Shown here piece after piece: positions 43,841 to 55,142 of a stretch of DNA of 64,000 nucleotides. This DNA is from Dongia mobilis (GTDB lineage Bacteria; Pseudomonadota; Alphaproteobacteria; Dongiales; Dongiaceae). The stretch spans positions 124,001 to 188,000 of the forward strand of contig NZ_SNYW01000008.1 in NCBI RefSeq assembly GCF_004363235.1, written 5' to 3'. A program made the translations under genes and the position numbers. Every line of letters starts with the position of its first letter. The stretch's first letter is position 1. Under the pieces are notes generated by a model. That model was not told the origin of the DNA. It worked only from the letters and a program-made list of their open reading frames with translations, and made no database searches.

Positions 43841-44000
43841 TCGGTCTCCCCTCCAGCGACATTCTATCCGGTTTGCCGGCCGGCGCCAGAAGCCGCCCTG
43901 CACCTGCCCGCATCAAAATCCGAGTAATTTACTGGGACAAGGCCGGCCGCGACAGGTTGTCGGGGTATCCGCCGGACCATTAAGAATCTCGGCGGCGCGA

Positions 44001-44028
44001 CTTGCGCGGCTTTGTGGACCGCCTATAT
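44001..44028 (+). promoter_or_regulatory. RpoH (sigma-32) heat-shock promoter of dnaK
   Basis: CTTGCG at 44001-44006 and CTATAT at 44023-44028, 16 nt apart, match the alphaproteobacterial sigma-32 consensus. The deduced leader to dnaK is about 190 nt, with a small hairpin (GGAGC / GCTCC) at 44148-44163. Confidence 0.7.
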
Positions 44029-44224
44029 AACCCCTCGAAACCAATGCCTAAACGGCGACTGCCCGGCCCCGGGATGGATTTGTTGGGGAAGCCGGCTCCG
44101 GTCGCCAGGGCATGACTTCGCAGCAACTGTCAAAGTCGGGGGTCCCTGGAGCTTCCATGCTCCGGTCGGGTGCTTCATGGGAAGGCCCAAGACAGGGATC
44201 TGCCGCAGGAAAGGATGAAGACTC

Positions 44225-46156
<1,932 letters not shown>

Positions 46157-46203
46157 GCGGGTGGCGTCCCGGATGGCGCCCGACCCACGGATGACGTGAC
46201 AGC

Positions 46204-46244
46204 GAGGTCGGGTCGGGTATCTGCTTGATACCCGACCCGGCCTC
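46204..46244 (+). terminator. Strong hairpin between dnaK and dnaJ
   Basis: GAGGTCGGGTCGGGTAT pairs with ATACCCGACCCGGCCTC around a short CTGCTTG loop, giving a roughly 17-bp stem with one mismatch. Followed by GGTTCTTATC rather than a full T-tract, so it may attenuate dnaJ expression or stabilise the dnaK mRNA end. Confidence 0.7.
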
Positions 46245-46298
46245 GGTTCTTATCAGCGCGGCACAAGTGCTGCAGACCCGAATTCAGACGATTGCATC

Positions 46299-47435
46299 AT
46301 GAAGCGCGATTACTACGAGACGCTGGGGGTGGAGAAGGGCGCGGATGCGGAAGCCTTGAAAAAGGCCTATCGCAAGCTGGCCATGCAATACCATCCCGAT
46401 CGCAATCCCGGCGACAAGGAGGCGGAAGGCAAGTTCAAGGAATTGAACGAGGCCTATGACGTGCTCAAGGACGAGCAAAAGCGCGCCGCCTATGACCGGT
46501 TCGGCCATGCCGCCTTCGAGAATGGCGGTGGCGGCTTCCGCAACGGCCAGGCGCATGGTTTCAACGCGTCCGGTTTTGCCGACATTTTCGACGAGATGTT
46601 CGGCGATTTCATGGGCGGCGGAAGGCGCGGCCAGGGCCGCGGGCGCGGCTCGGATCTCCGCTTCAACATGGAGATCAGCCTGGAGGAGGCCTTTGCCGGC
46701 AAGCAGACCACCATCCGCGTGCCAAGCTCGGTCGTCTGCGAGGCTTGCGACGGCGCCGGTGCCGAGAAGGGCTCGAAACCGGTTACCTGCCCCTCCTGTC
46801 ATGGCCATGGCAAGGTGCGCGCGACCCAGGGCTTCTTCACCATCGAGCGCACCTGCCAGCATTGCGGCGGCGCCGGCAAGGTGATCGAGAAGCCCTGCAA
46901 GACCTGCCACGGTTCCGGCCGCACGGCCAAGGAGAAGACGCTCCAGGTCAACATCCCGGCCGGCGTCGAGGAGGGCACCCGCATCCGCCTGGCCGGCGAG
47001 GGCGAGGCGGGCATGATGGGGGCGCCCGCCGGCGACCTCTACATCTTCCTCTCGATCAAGCCGCACCGCCTGTTCGAGCGCGACGGCGCCAACATCCACT
47101 GCCACGTGCCGATCATCATGACGACGGCAGCCCTTGGCGGCCAGGTCGAGATCCCGACCATCGATGGCGGCCGCGCCAAGGTGACGATCCCGGCCGGGGC
47201 CCAGACCGGGCAGCAATTCCGCCTCAAGGGCAAGGGCATGTCGGTGCTGCGTTCGAGCGCCCGCGGCGACATGTATGTCGAACTGGTGGTCGAAACCCCG
47301 GTCAACCTTTCCAAGAAGCAGAAGGAATTGCTGAGCCAGTTCGAGGCCGAGGGCAAGAAACAGGGCAATCATTCCCCGCAAAGCGAGGGCTTCTTCGCGC
47401 GGGTGAAGGAATTCTTCGACAATTCCCGCGACTAG
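46299..47435 (+). CDS. dnaJ: Chaperone DnaJ (Hsp40, class A)
   Basis: 378 residues. J-domain at 1-70 with the HPD motif ([10 protein letters not shown]), a Gly/Phe region at about 72-115, four CxxCxGxG zinc modules ([32 protein letters not shown]), and the two-barrel C-terminal domain. Works with DnaK and GrpE. No clear Shine-Dalgarno sequence is visible before the ATG. The gene follows dnaK by 142 nt across the strong hairpin. Confidence 0.98.
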   Translation: MKRDYYETLGVEKGADAEALKKAYRKLAMQYHPDRNPGDKEAEGKFKELNEAYDVLKDEQKRAAYDRFGHAAFENGGGGFRNGQAHGFNASGFADIFDEMFGDFMGGGRRGQGRGRGSDLRFNMEISLEEAFAGKQTTIRVPSSVVCEACDGAGAEKGSKPVTCPSCHGHGKVRATQGFFTIERTCQHCGGAGKVIEKPCKTCHGSGRTAKEKTLQVNIPAGVEEGTRIRLAGEGEAGMMGAPAGDLYIFLSIKPHRLFERDGANIHCHVPIIMTTAALGGQVEIPTIDGGRAKVTIPAGAQTGQQFRLKGKGMSVLRSSARGDMYVELVVETPVNLSKKQKELLSQFEAEGKKQGNHSPQSEGFFARVKEFFDNSRD

Positions 47436-47491
47436 CCCCGGCAACTCGACAGGAACTTATTCAACAGGGAAATGCCCGCCCGGCGGACGGG

Positions 47492-47549
47492 CACCGGGCC
47501 CTGGGTGCCAATTCTGAGGACTTGACGCCGGGCCCCCGGTGTCTTTTCC
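47492..47549 (+). terminator. Possible terminator after dnaJ
   Basis: CACCGGG at 47492-47498 and CCCGGTG at 47535-47541 are inverted and followed by TCTTTTCC. The separation of the arms is large and inner pairing weak, so this is tentative. Confidence 0.35.
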
Positions 47550-47687
47550 TGCGCGTGGCCGGCGTTCCGCAGCGTCGCCACAGATCACCCGAAAAAACTT
47601 AACCGGCTTTTCCGGTCCGGTGCCGGATCTGCACTGGCACCGGGGAATGACGCCAATCCGGCGTGATGCCAATTGGGGGGTAGCGGC

Positions 47688-49181
47688 GTGACAGGATTCC
47701 CGGGATTGCCGGTCGATCGGCTGAAGACGGCGTTATGGGTCTTCGATATCGACCAATCGCGCGTGATCTGGGCCAATCGTGCGGCCCTCCGCATCTGGCG
47801 TGCCGATTCGCTCGCGGAACTCACCGCGCGCGACATGGGCGCGGACATGTCGCCCGCGGTGGCGGCGCGCCTCCGGCAGTACCAGGAAGATTTCAACGCC
47901 CGCGATGCCAGCTTCACCGAGATCTGGACCATCTATCCGCAGGGCGAGCCGGTCACGGTGAATGCCGTGTTCAGCGGCGCGCGCCTACCGGACGGGCGCA
48001 TGGCGATGCTGTGCGAGGCCTCGGCCGAACATCGCAACACACCGGAATCGCTCCGCAGCGCCGACGCGCTGCTGCACACCTCGGTCATGATCACGCTTTA
48101 CGACCTGGATGGAAGACCACTCTACCGCAACCCGGCGGCGCGACTGGCGGTGATTGGGGTGGGCGCGGGCGCCGATGTCGATCTTGCCGCGCGTTTCGAC
48201 GACGCGGCGGATTACCGCCTGTTCGCCGCCGCCATCGCCGAAGCGGGCGAGGCGCGCCAGGTGGCCCGCATCCGCACCATCGCGGGGCCGCGCTGGCACG
48301 AACTGACGGCGCGCACCTGCCGCGATCCGGCCACCGGCGCCCCGGCGCTGCTGGTCAGCGAGACCGACGTGACCGCAGTCCGCGAATACCAGGTCGAGCT
48401 GGAGGAAAACCGTGCCAAGCTGGAGGAACAGGCGCGCGAGTTGCGCGAACTGCACCGGGCCGCCGAGGCCGCCAGCCGCGCCAAATCGCAATTCCTCGCC
48501 CATATGAGCCATGAATTGCGGACACCTCTGAACGCCATCATCGGCTTCTCCGACGTGACGCGGCAGGGCACCTTCGGCCCGGTCGAGCCGCCGCGCTACC
48601 GCGATTACGCGCAGCTCATCCATGAAAGCGGCAATCTGCTGCTGGACCTCATCAACGACATCCTCGACATCTCCAAGATCGAGGCCGGCAAGTTCGAGCT
48701 GAAGCCTGAATTGCTGGAGGTGCGCGCGGTGATCGAGCAGAGCTCGCGCCTCGTCTCCGGCCTTGCCAAGGAAGCGGGGGTCAAGCTGCTGACCGATGTC
48801 GAACAGGGCATCGAGACGCTCTATGGCGATTCCCGCGCTATCAAGCAGATCATCATCAACCTGCTTTCGAACGCGGTGAAGTTCACGCCCAATGGCGGGC
48901 ATGTGGCCCTTTCCATCGGCCCCGGGCCGGGCGGCGCCAGTGCCATCACCGTGCGCGACAACGGCATCGGCATGGACCCGCAGGAGATCGGCCAGGCCCT
49001 GGACCCTTTCCGCCAGATCGATTCCGCCGTGGCGCGCAACCATCGCGGCACCGGTCTTGGCCTCGCTCTGGTCAAGAACCTGGTCGAAATCCATGGCGGC
49101 ACCCTCGATATCGTCAGCCGCCGCAGCGAAGGCACCGCCGTTACCGCCGTGCTGCCGCCCGCGCCCCAGGACCTGCAATAG
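47688..49181 (+). CDS. PAS-domain sensor histidine kinase
   Basis: 497 residues from a GTG with GGGGG upstream; an upstream TTG at 47673 would add 5 residues. No transmembrane helix, so cytoplasmic. PAS-like domain(s) cover about 5-110 and 120-235, followed by a coiled linker (EENRAKLEEQARELRELH). HisKA has phospho-acceptor H275 in AHMSHELRTPLN, then HATPase with NLLSNAVKFT, DNGIGM and GTGLGLALVK. No response regulator is adjacent. GC-rich, following dnaJ by 252 nt. Confidence 0.93.
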   Translation: MTGFPGLPVDRLKTALWVFDIDQSRVIWANRAALRIWRADSLAELTARDMGADMSPAVAARLRQYQEDFNARDASFTEIWTIYPQGEPVTVNAVFSGARLPDGRMAMLCEASAEHRNTPESLRSADALLHTSVMITLYDLDGRPLYRNPAARLAVIGVGAGADVDLAARFDDAADYRLFAAAIAEAGEARQVARIRTIAGPRWHELTARTCRDPATGAPALLVSETDVTAVREYQVELEENRAKLEEQARELRELHRAAEAASRAKSQFLAHMSHELRTPLNAIIGFSDVTRQGTFGPVEPPRYRDYAQLIHESGNLLLDLINDILDISKIEAGKFELKPELLEVRAVIEQSSRLVSGLAKEAGVKLLTDVEQGIETLYGDSRAIKQIIINLLSNAVKFTPNGGHVALSIGPGPGGASAITVRDNGIGMDPQEIGQALDPFRQIDSAVARNHRGTGLGLALVKNLVEIHGGTLDIVSRRSEGTAVTAVLPPAPQDLQ

Positions 49182-49293
49182 CGGCCGGTCTCGCCGGGCC
49201 CCCATCCCTGCCGCGACGAAACTCGGGCCCAGCCTGTTGCCGAGGCCGCGCAACGTCGTCTAGATTTCACGGCGATAAACGTTAGGGGGAAAG

Positions 49294-50373
49294 ATGGCGG
49301 GGAAAGCTCAGGCCAAGCGGCCCAAGCCCAAGGCGGCGCCAGCACCGGCGGCAAAGTCCAATGCCAAGACCAAGCCATTGCCGAAAAAGGAAAAAGCGTC
49401 TGCGAAGCCAGCCCGCGATAGCAGGGCGGCCGTGCCGCAATCGGCAAAACCGGCGGCGGCAAAACCGGCGGCGGCAAAACCCGTGACAGCAAAACCCGTG
49501 ACAGCAAAACCGGGCGGCGGCGGCCTGCGGCCCAAGCGGCCGGTCAACGGTGCCATCCGCGTCGGCATCGCCGGCTGTGCCGGGCGCATGGGCCAGATGC
49601 TGCTAAAGACCCTGGCGGCGGTGCCCGGCGTCCTGGTGGTCGGCGGCAGCGAGCGCAAGGGCTCGCCCGCCCTCGGCATGGATCTGGGCGCACTGGCCGG
49701 CACCGAACCCTTCGGCATCACGGTGGGCGACGACGCCTCCGCGCTGTTCGAGGCGGCCGATGTGGTGATCGATTTCACCAATCCGGCGGCGACGGCGCAG
49801 CATGCCGGCTTTGCCGCCCGCACTGGCACCGCCCATGTCATCGGCACGACCGGCCTCGATGCCGACCAACTGGCGGCGATCGGCCGGGCGGCACAGAAGG
49901 CGCCCATTGTCATGGCCTCCAACATGTCGCTGGGCGTCAATCTGCTGGAACAGGTGGTGGAACAGATTGCCCGCATCCTGGATCCCGATTGGGATATCGA
50001 GATTGTCGAGATGCATCACCGGCACAAGGTGGATGCGCCCTCCGGCACGGCGTTGACCCTGGGCGAGGCGGCGGCGCGTGGCCGCGGCGTGCCCCTGCGG
50101 CGGGTCGCCAGGCGCGCCCGCGACGGCCATGTCGGCGCCCGGGTCAAGGGCGAGATCGGCTTCCAGGCGCTGCGCGGCGGCGATGTGGTGGGCGACCACA
50201 CGGTCATGTTCGCCGCCGATGGCGAGCGGGTCGAGATCACCCACAAGGCGTCATCCCGCGAGATCTTCGCGCGGGGTGCCGTGAAGGCGGTGCTGTGGGC
50301 CGCCGGCAAGGGGCCCGGCCTCTATTCCATGAAGGACGTGCTGGGGTTCAGCGTCGGCGGCAGCGCGACCTAG
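49294..50373 (+). CDS. dapB: 4-hydroxy-tetrahydrodipicolinate reductase with unusual Lys/Ala/Pro-rich N-terminal tail
   Basis: 359 residues, about 85 longer than usual DapB. Residues 1-85 are a Lys/Ala/Pro-rich histone-H1-like tail with tandem A-K-P-(A/V)-(A/T) units, encoded by 15-nt repeats around 49442-49510. The enzyme proper starts near residue 86: GIAGCAGRMG (91-100) binds NAD(P)H, FTNP lies near 161, and HHRHKVDAPSGTA (241-253) is the substrate site. It catalyses the second step of the diaminopimelate/lysine pathway. The ATG at 49294 with GGGGGAAAG upstream is the only sound start, so the tail should be translated. Confidence 0.93.
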   Translation: MAGKAQAKRPKPKAAPAPAAKSNAKTKPLPKKEKASAKPARDSRAAVPQSAKPAAAKPAAAKPVTAKPVTAKPGGGGLRPKRPVNGAIRVGIAGCAGRMGQMLLKTLAAVPGVLVVGGSERKGSPALGMDLGALAGTEPFGITVGDDASALFEAADVVIDFTNPAATAQHAGFAARTGTAHVIGTTGLDADQLAAIGRAAQKAPIVMASNMSLGVNLLEQVVEQIARILDPDWDIEIVEMHHRHKVDAPSGTALTLGEAAARGRGVPLRRVARRARDGHVGARVKGEIGFQALRGGDVVGDHTVMFAADGERVEITHKASSREIFARGAVKAVLWAAGKGPGLYSMKDVLGFSVGGSAT

Positions 50374-50379
50374 CGGTCA

Positions 50380-50583
50380 TCAACTGCCGCCCTGGCGCTT
50401 CCAATCGTCGGTCAGCATCCCGGCAAAGCCCCAATCCGCCTCGTCGATCTCCTGGATCACGATATGGGTGTGCTCCGGCTTCTTGCCGAGGTTGCGGACG
50501 AGGGCGTCGGTGATCTCGGCCACCAGGGCCGATTTCTGGGCGCGCGTCGCGCCGCGGGTGATCTGCACGTTCACATAGGGCAT
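50380..50583 (-). CDS. 4-oxalocrotonate tautomerase family protein
   Basis: 67 residues with Pro2 as the catalytic base (MPYVNVQITRG) and the small beta-alpha-beta fold of 4-OT. The start has GGAGGAAG upstream, within the end of the EamA gene spacer. Downstream part of a three-gene operon with DUF2244 and EamA genes. Substrate unknown. Confidence 0.9.
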   Translation of the reverse strand: MPYVNVQITRGATRAQKSALVAEITDALVRNLGKKPEHTHIVIQEIDEADWGFAGMLTDDWKRQGGS

Positions 50584-50595
50584 GGTCTTCCTCCG

Positions 50596-51519
50596 TCATG
50601 ATTGCCTGCGCCCGAGGCGCAGGCGCGGCAGGGCCAGCCCGATCAGGATGAGGACGAGGGCCGCCACCGCGTTCCATCCCGGCACTTCGGCATAGCCGAA
50701 ATAGCCCCAGCCGAGGCCCATGATCGGCACCAGGAAATTGTTGGTCGAGGCGAAGCTGGCGCCGGCGCGGCGCATCAGCGTGAAGAACAGCCAGTTGCCG
50801 AAGGCGGTCGAAAGCAGCCCCAGCCAGAACGCGGCGAAGACCGCCTTGCCGTCGGGGGCAAGGTTCCAGGGCTGATCGACGATGAGCCAGATGGGCGCCA
50901 TGGTGACGAAGCCCAGCACCAGGATGATGCCGACTGTCATCTCGGCCCCCATCTGCGGCAGGCGGCGCGCATTGACGCCGTAGAGGGAATAGCTGAGGCA
51001 GGCGCCGAGGATGGCAAGCTGGCCCACGACCTGCGCCCCCAGCCCCTTGAGCGCGTCGAAGCCGACCAAAGTGACGACGCCGGCAAAGCCGCACAGCACG
51101 CCGGCGATCTTGGGCAGCGACAGCTTCTCGTCATGGGTCATGACATGGGCGATCACCACGACCAGCAGCGGAATGGTCGCCATCAGGATGGCGGCCAGCT
51201 GCGAGGTGGTGAATTGCTCGCCCCAGCCGATCAGGAAGAAGGGCAGCGAATTGCCGATGACGCCGAGGAAGGTGAGCCTGGCCCACAAGCCCGCCCCGCG
51301 CGGCCATTCCTGCCCGCGCCAGCGCGCGAGGCCCACCAGGATGACGGCCGCCATGCCGATGCGCAGGATCGCCAGGCTGAGCGGCGGCAGGCCGTGATCC
51401 ACCGCCACCTTGATGAAGAGGAAGGACGAGCCCCAGACCAAAGCGAGGAGGCCGAGGAGGCCGAACTCGGCAAGGCCGGGCGCCTGGATCGCCGGCGGCT
51501 TCTGGTGCTGTGCGGTCAT
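50596..51519 (-). CDS. EamA/RhaT-family drug/metabolite transporter
   Basis: 307 residues, about ten hydrophobic helices in two five-helix halves. The opening LLGLLALVWGSSFLFIKVAVD is the typical first EamA helix. Probably exports amino acids or related metabolites. Begins 3 nt after the DUF2244 stop and ends 12 nt before the tautomerase gene. Confidence 0.88.
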   Translation of the reverse strand: MTAQHQKPPAIQAPGLAEFGLLGLLALVWGSSFLFIKVAVDHGLPPLSLAILRIGMAAVILVGLARWRGQEWPRGAGLWARLTFLGVIGNSLPFFLIGWGEQFTTSQLAAILMATIPLLVVVIAHVMTHDEKLSLPKIAGVLCGFAGVVTLVGFDALKGLGAQVVGQLAILGACLSYSLYGVNARRLPQMGAEMTVGIILVLGFVTMAPIWLIVDQPWNLAPDGKAVFAAFWLGLLSTAFGNWLFFTLMRRAGASFASTNNFLVPIMGLGWGYFGYAEVPGWNAVAALVLILIGLALPRLRLGRRQS

Positions 51520-51522
51520 GGA

Positions 51523-52092
51523 TCAGGCCGATGGCGCTGGCTGTGCGCCTTCGCGCAGATGCGCCCCGTCGCGGTGGCGCGCCAGTACGGCCTCCAGTTC
51601 CTCGGCAAAGCCGCAGCGTTCCGGCCCGGAAAGGAACGCGCCGATCTCCACCGCCCTGCCGTGGGAACCCAGATAGAGGCTGGAATCGGCCTCGCCGGCG
51701 CGCTTCAGGATGACGCGCAGCCAATAGGGCTGCAACGCCAGCGTGGTGTGGCGCCCCTTGGCATCGAGCTTGTCGATCACCAGCCGATCGGCATAGAGGC
51801 GCAGGCGCTCCGCCCGCCGGTCGCCGCGCAGATGGCGCGAGAAGAGATACCAGAACAGCAGCCATTCGGCGCCGATAAAGCCGAAGATCGGCCAGGCGCC
51901 GAGGAGGAGGAAGGTGAGGCCATAGAGCCCCATGATGATCGCGGTGCCGGCGATGAGGATGGTATAGCCGCGCCGGCCGAGCGAGCGGTGCGGATAGAGG
52001 ATGGCCTCGAAGACCGGCGCCTCGCCGGTTTCGGCCGTCGCGTCATGGGGCGCCGCCGGCCCGCCGCTCTGGGTCTCGCTCATCCTGGCCAT
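51523..52092 (-). CDS. DUF2244 family membrane protein
   Basis: 189 residues from the ATG at 52092 (52083 is an alternative). An N-terminal polar stretch precedes FEAILYPHRSLGRRGYTILI, the DUF2244 signature, and two membrane helices at about 45-88. The soluble C-terminal half has YADRLVIDKLDAKG and VEIGAFLSGPER. Function unknown; in alphaproteobacteria it often adjoins nth, as here. Confidence 0.85.
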   Translation of the reverse strand: MARMSETQSGGPAAPHDATAETGEAPVFEAILYPHRSLGRRGYTILIAGTAIIMGLYGLTFLLLGAWPIFGFIGAEWLLFWYLFSRHLRGDRRAERLRLYADRLVIDKLDAKGRHTTLALQPYWLRVILKRAGEADSSLYLGSHGRAVEIGAFLSGPERCGFAEELEAVLARHRDGAHLREGAQPAPSA

Positions 52093-52185
52093 GCTTCCGT
52101 TATGGATGCGCCCGAGTATAGTCGGTGGCGGCTTTCCCACAACCGCGCCGCCCGCCCGCACAGCCGCCAAAATGACAGGCCAGCC

Positions 52186-52821
52186 ATGCTGAAACGCGAC
52201 CAGATCGAGACCTTCTTCGCCCGCCTCCAGGCGGCCAACCCGGCGCCGAAGGGGGAACTCAACTATGTCAACCCCTATACCCTGCTGGTGGCGGTCGTGC
52301 TCTCGGCCCAGGCCACCGATGTCGGCGTCAACAAGGCGACGGAAAAGCTCTTCCAGCGCGTGGATACGCCGCAGAAGATGCTGAAGCTGGGCGAGGCCGG
52401 GCTCAAGGAGCACATCAAGACCATCGGCCTCTTCAACACCAAGGCGAAGAACGTCATCAGGCTCTCGGAGATCCTGTTGCGCGACTTCAAGGGCGAGGTG
52501 CCGCAGGACCGCGACATCCTGCAGACCCTCCCCGGGGTGGGCCGGAAGACCGCCAATGTGGTGCTCAACATCGCCTTCGGCCTGCCCACCATCGCCGTCG
52601 ACACGCATATCTTCCGCGTCGCCAACCGCACCGGCCTCGCTCCCGGCAAGGACGTGCTCAAGGTCGAGGCGGCGCTGGAGAAACGCGTGCCGGAGCCGTT
52701 CAAGCTCCACTGCCACCACTGGCTGATCCTGCACGGCCGCTATGTCTGCAAGGCAAGGAAGCCCGACTGCGGCCGGTGCGTCGTGCGGGATCTCTGCCAG
52801 TTCAAGGAGAAGAATGTGTGA
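52186..52821 (+). CDS. nth: Endonuclease III
   Basis: 211 residues. DNA glycosylase/AP lyase of base excision repair. Helix-hairpin-helix LPGVGRKTANVV with the catalytic Lys, the catalytic Asp in VDTHIFRV, and the 4Fe-4S ligands in a C-x6-C-x2-C-x5-C array (CKARKPDCGRCVVRDLC) at the C-terminus. Divergent from the DUF2244 operon over 93 nt. Confidence 0.97.
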   Translation: MLKRDQIETFFARLQAANPAPKGELNYVNPYTLLVAVVLSAQATDVGVNKATEKLFQRVDTPQKMLKLGEAGLKEHIKTIGLFNTKAKNVIRLSEILLRDFKGEVPQDRDILQTLPGVGRKTANVVLNIAFGLPTIAVDTHIFRVANRTGLAPGKDVLKVEAALEKRVPEPFKLHCHHWLILHGRYVCKARKPDCGRCVVRDLCQFKEKNV

Positions 52822-52948
52822 GCGGGGTGGCAGCGCGTTCCGCTTCCCGTGCCTGGATATAGGCGGACAGCGCGTCCTGGTTGACCTGCCTGCACCGGGG
52901 GAGCCGCCGTACCTGCCGACCCTTGCGAACAACAAGGATTCCGGCCGG

Positions 52949-53809
52949 TCATGTTTTTCCGGATAGAAGTGGCAATCGTTTCCTCGGATAGATGAAGTCA
53001 TAGGCGTCGAACGGTTCCAGGTCGGGGGAAAGCAGGGCGCGCTTCGCCTGCTTTGCCGCCGGCCCGGTCGCGTAGAATCTGTCCTCTTTTCGATCGGGCA
53101 CGACGGTGAGGAAATGGCGCTTGCCGCTGATGCCATGCTTCAGCACGTTCCACCCATATCGGGCTTCGTAGTTCTTGTGTTCAGGTTTCAGAACTTCACC
53201 GGTGACGGCATCATAAAGTCCGGAGAGATCAGTCGAGCATTTGCGCCACAAATCGAGAAGCAACTCGCAGAAGAAGGCTTTGTCTGTGTCTTCCTGTACA
53301 TAGCTCGCATTGACGAAGCTGGCGCAACCGAAACGAAACACCCATGATTCTGGAACGCGCTCGGCCAGGCGCCGCCCACTCTCGTCAAGCTTCGTACCCC
53401 AGAAATCCTTCCCTTCCCATTGCGTAATTTCCTGGAGACGCTGATAGCCGCGGAAATGAATCGTTATGCTGGCGCGGCGCCCAGCCCGTCGCCGGCGACT
53501 CCAATTCGTCGGTAACCGCCACGGCGGATCGAACCAGGGAGATGTCGACCCGTAGATATTGCCGGCGAGAATGTCCGGGTTGTCGCTGTCGACCTCGTCC
53601 GGCCAGGGCCACCGGATCGATATCTCAACAAGGACGCCGTGTGTCGAATCTTTCAGGCAGTCGACTAGAGTCCGGTAGATCGGAATCGGTTGGTTGGGCG
53701 GTGCCTCATTGTTGAGCCCGCCGCCCACATAAACCGAGGGGAAATAGACCAAATCCGGCAGAAGCATTTTCAGAGCGTCGGAGAAGACACGCAGGTCCGA
53801 CCAATTCAT
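52949..53809 (-). CDS. Orphan protein of unknown function in an AT-richer patch
   Basis: 286 residues from MNWSDLRVF; an upstream in-frame ATG at 53941 would add 44 basic residues. No family is recognised. It is rich in Trp (WPWPDEVD, WRLPTNWSRRRR, WEGKDFWG) and aromatic strands. SWVFRFGCASFVNASYVQE and a C-terminal YDFIYPRKRLPLL also stand out. No signal peptide or membrane helix. Codon use is less GC-biased than in its neighbours, and it abuts an AT-rich intergenic zone, suggesting recent acquisition. Whether it is an immunity-type protein or a defence remnant is speculation. Confidence 0.6.
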   Translation of the reverse strand: MNWSDLRVFSDALKMLLPDLVYFPSVYVGGGLNNEAPPNQPIPIYRTLVDCLKDSTHGVLVEISIRWPWPDEVDSDNPDILAGNIYGSTSPWFDPPWRLPTNWSRRRRAGRRASITIHFRGYQRLQEITQWEGKDFWGTKLDESGRRLAERVPESWVFRFGCASFVNASYVQEDTDKAFFCELLLDLWRKCSTDLSGLYDAVTGEVLKPEHKNYEARYGWNVLKHGISGKRHFLTVVPDRKEDRFYATGPAAKQAKRALLSPDLEPFDAYDFIYPRKRLPLLSGKT

Positions 53810-54189
53810 GTAAGCGGACAGCCCCCGCTTCCTGTGACTGAGCCTCGCGGGATCATGCGAAATGTCCTCGGCTCGACGCGGTCGATGCTGATCGCATTCA
53901 GCTTTCTTGCTATGAATCCACTTCTGTTTCAGGACCGTCACGCAGAGTGTCCGCCGTCAGCGATTGTGGCTCTTCAGTGGAAGAAGGCGACCGGAAAGGC
54001 CAGGTCTTTCATGGCCGGGCTTTTGTCCAAAAAGCGGTTAAGCGGCGAAACCATGGACATCTCCCTGCCCAGCGCAGATTTTCATACTAATCCTATTTTT
54101 CATGAAAAAATTAAAAATGATACGATTTTAGGTTGTAGTCGACTCAACGCTGTGGGCTCCGGCGCCAATCCGCCCGGCTCTGGCCGCCG
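53810..54189. other. AT-rich intergenic patch upstream of the orphan gene
   Basis: 380 nt without a supported gene. Bases 54080-54135 are distinctly AT-rich, with a perfect 14-bp palindrome TTTTTCATGAAAAA at 54096-54109. It may hold the promoter of the orphan gene. The composition differs sharply from the GC-rich surroundings. No insertion-sequence ends or attachment repeats were seen. Confidence 0.5.
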
Positions 54190-55035
54190 CTATTTCTTCA
54201 ATGCGGCGACCCAGTCTTCCTGGGTTTCGATGATCTTCAATTCGTCCGAGCCGGTGGCGGCCGTCTCGCCGACGATGATGGCCATGGCGGCCACCGCGCG
54301 GTCGAGGGTGGATTGCAGGTGGGGGTCGCGGCGGTAGCTGGCGGTGAAGAGGGCGGTGAAGGCATCGCCGGTGCCCGAGGCGAAGATCGGGTGGCGCCGC
54401 GTCGTGGTCATGGCGACGGGGGCCACATCATGGCCATGGGCGCGGGCGAGGGCGAGGACGGCAAGCTCCTCCGGGTGATCCGGGTCCGGGATTCCGGTGC
54501 CGATGACGATGCGCGCGGCCGAGCGCGCCGCCAGCGCATGCAGCGCCTCCACGGCCTGCGCGCGCGATCTCACCTCGCGCCCGGTGAGGTGGCCGAGCTC
54601 ATAGACATTGGGCGAGAGCACGTCGGCGATGGGGACCAGGATCTCGGCCAGGGCCTGCGCCAATTCCGGCTTCACATACATGCTGCCCTGGTCGCCGATG
54701 ACAGGGTCGCAGATGAAGAGGGCGTCAGGGTTCGCGGCCTTCACCTCGGCCACCACCTCGGCCACCAGTGCTGCCGTCTCGGGTGCCCCCAGATAGCCGG
54801 TGAGGACGGTGTTCGCCTGCTTGAGCACATCCAATTGCCGCAGCCCGTCGATCAGCTCCCGCACTTCCGAAGCCGGCAGCACGCGCCCCGTCACCGTCTT
54901 GTGGCCGAGATGGTTCGAAAAGACGACCGTCGGCGCCGCCCAGACCGGATGGCCCATGCGCTCCAGGATGAAACGCGAGGCCTGGTGGCCGACATGGCCA
55001 TAGACGACTTCGGACTGGATCGAGAGGATGGGCAT
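54190..55035 (-). CDS. pdxY: Pyridoxal kinase (PdxY-like)
   Basis: 281 residues, ribokinase-like fold. The start MPILSIQSEVVYGHVGHQA is diagnostic for PdxY/PdxK, FICDPVIGD gives the phosphate/metal region, and SGTGDAFTALF has the catalytic aspartate. Phosphorylates pyridoxal to the PLP cofactor. Relevant locally because the window encodes several PLP enzymes, though there is no genetic linkage. Confidence 0.92.
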   Translation of the reverse strand: MPILSIQSEVVYGHVGHQASRFILERMGHPVWAAPTVVFSNHLGHKTVTGRVLPASEVRELIDGLRQLDVLKQANTVLTGYLGAPETAALVAEVVAEVKAANPDALFICDPVIGDQGSMYVKPELAQALAEILVPIADVLSPNVYELGHLTGREVRSRAQAVEALHALAARSAARIVIGTGIPDPDHPEELAVLALARAHGHDVAPVAMTTTRRHPIFASGTGDAFTALFTASYRRDPHLQSTLDRAVAAMAIIVGETAATGSDELKIIETQEDWVAALKK

Positions 55036-55142
55036 GATCGGTGGCGTTTCTGGATGACGGATTTGTTGCGGCCGCGAGCCTAGGCAATCGGCCGGCCCCA
55101 CGCAACGCGGATCATGTCTCGATACGCTTGTGGTGCCTGGCT

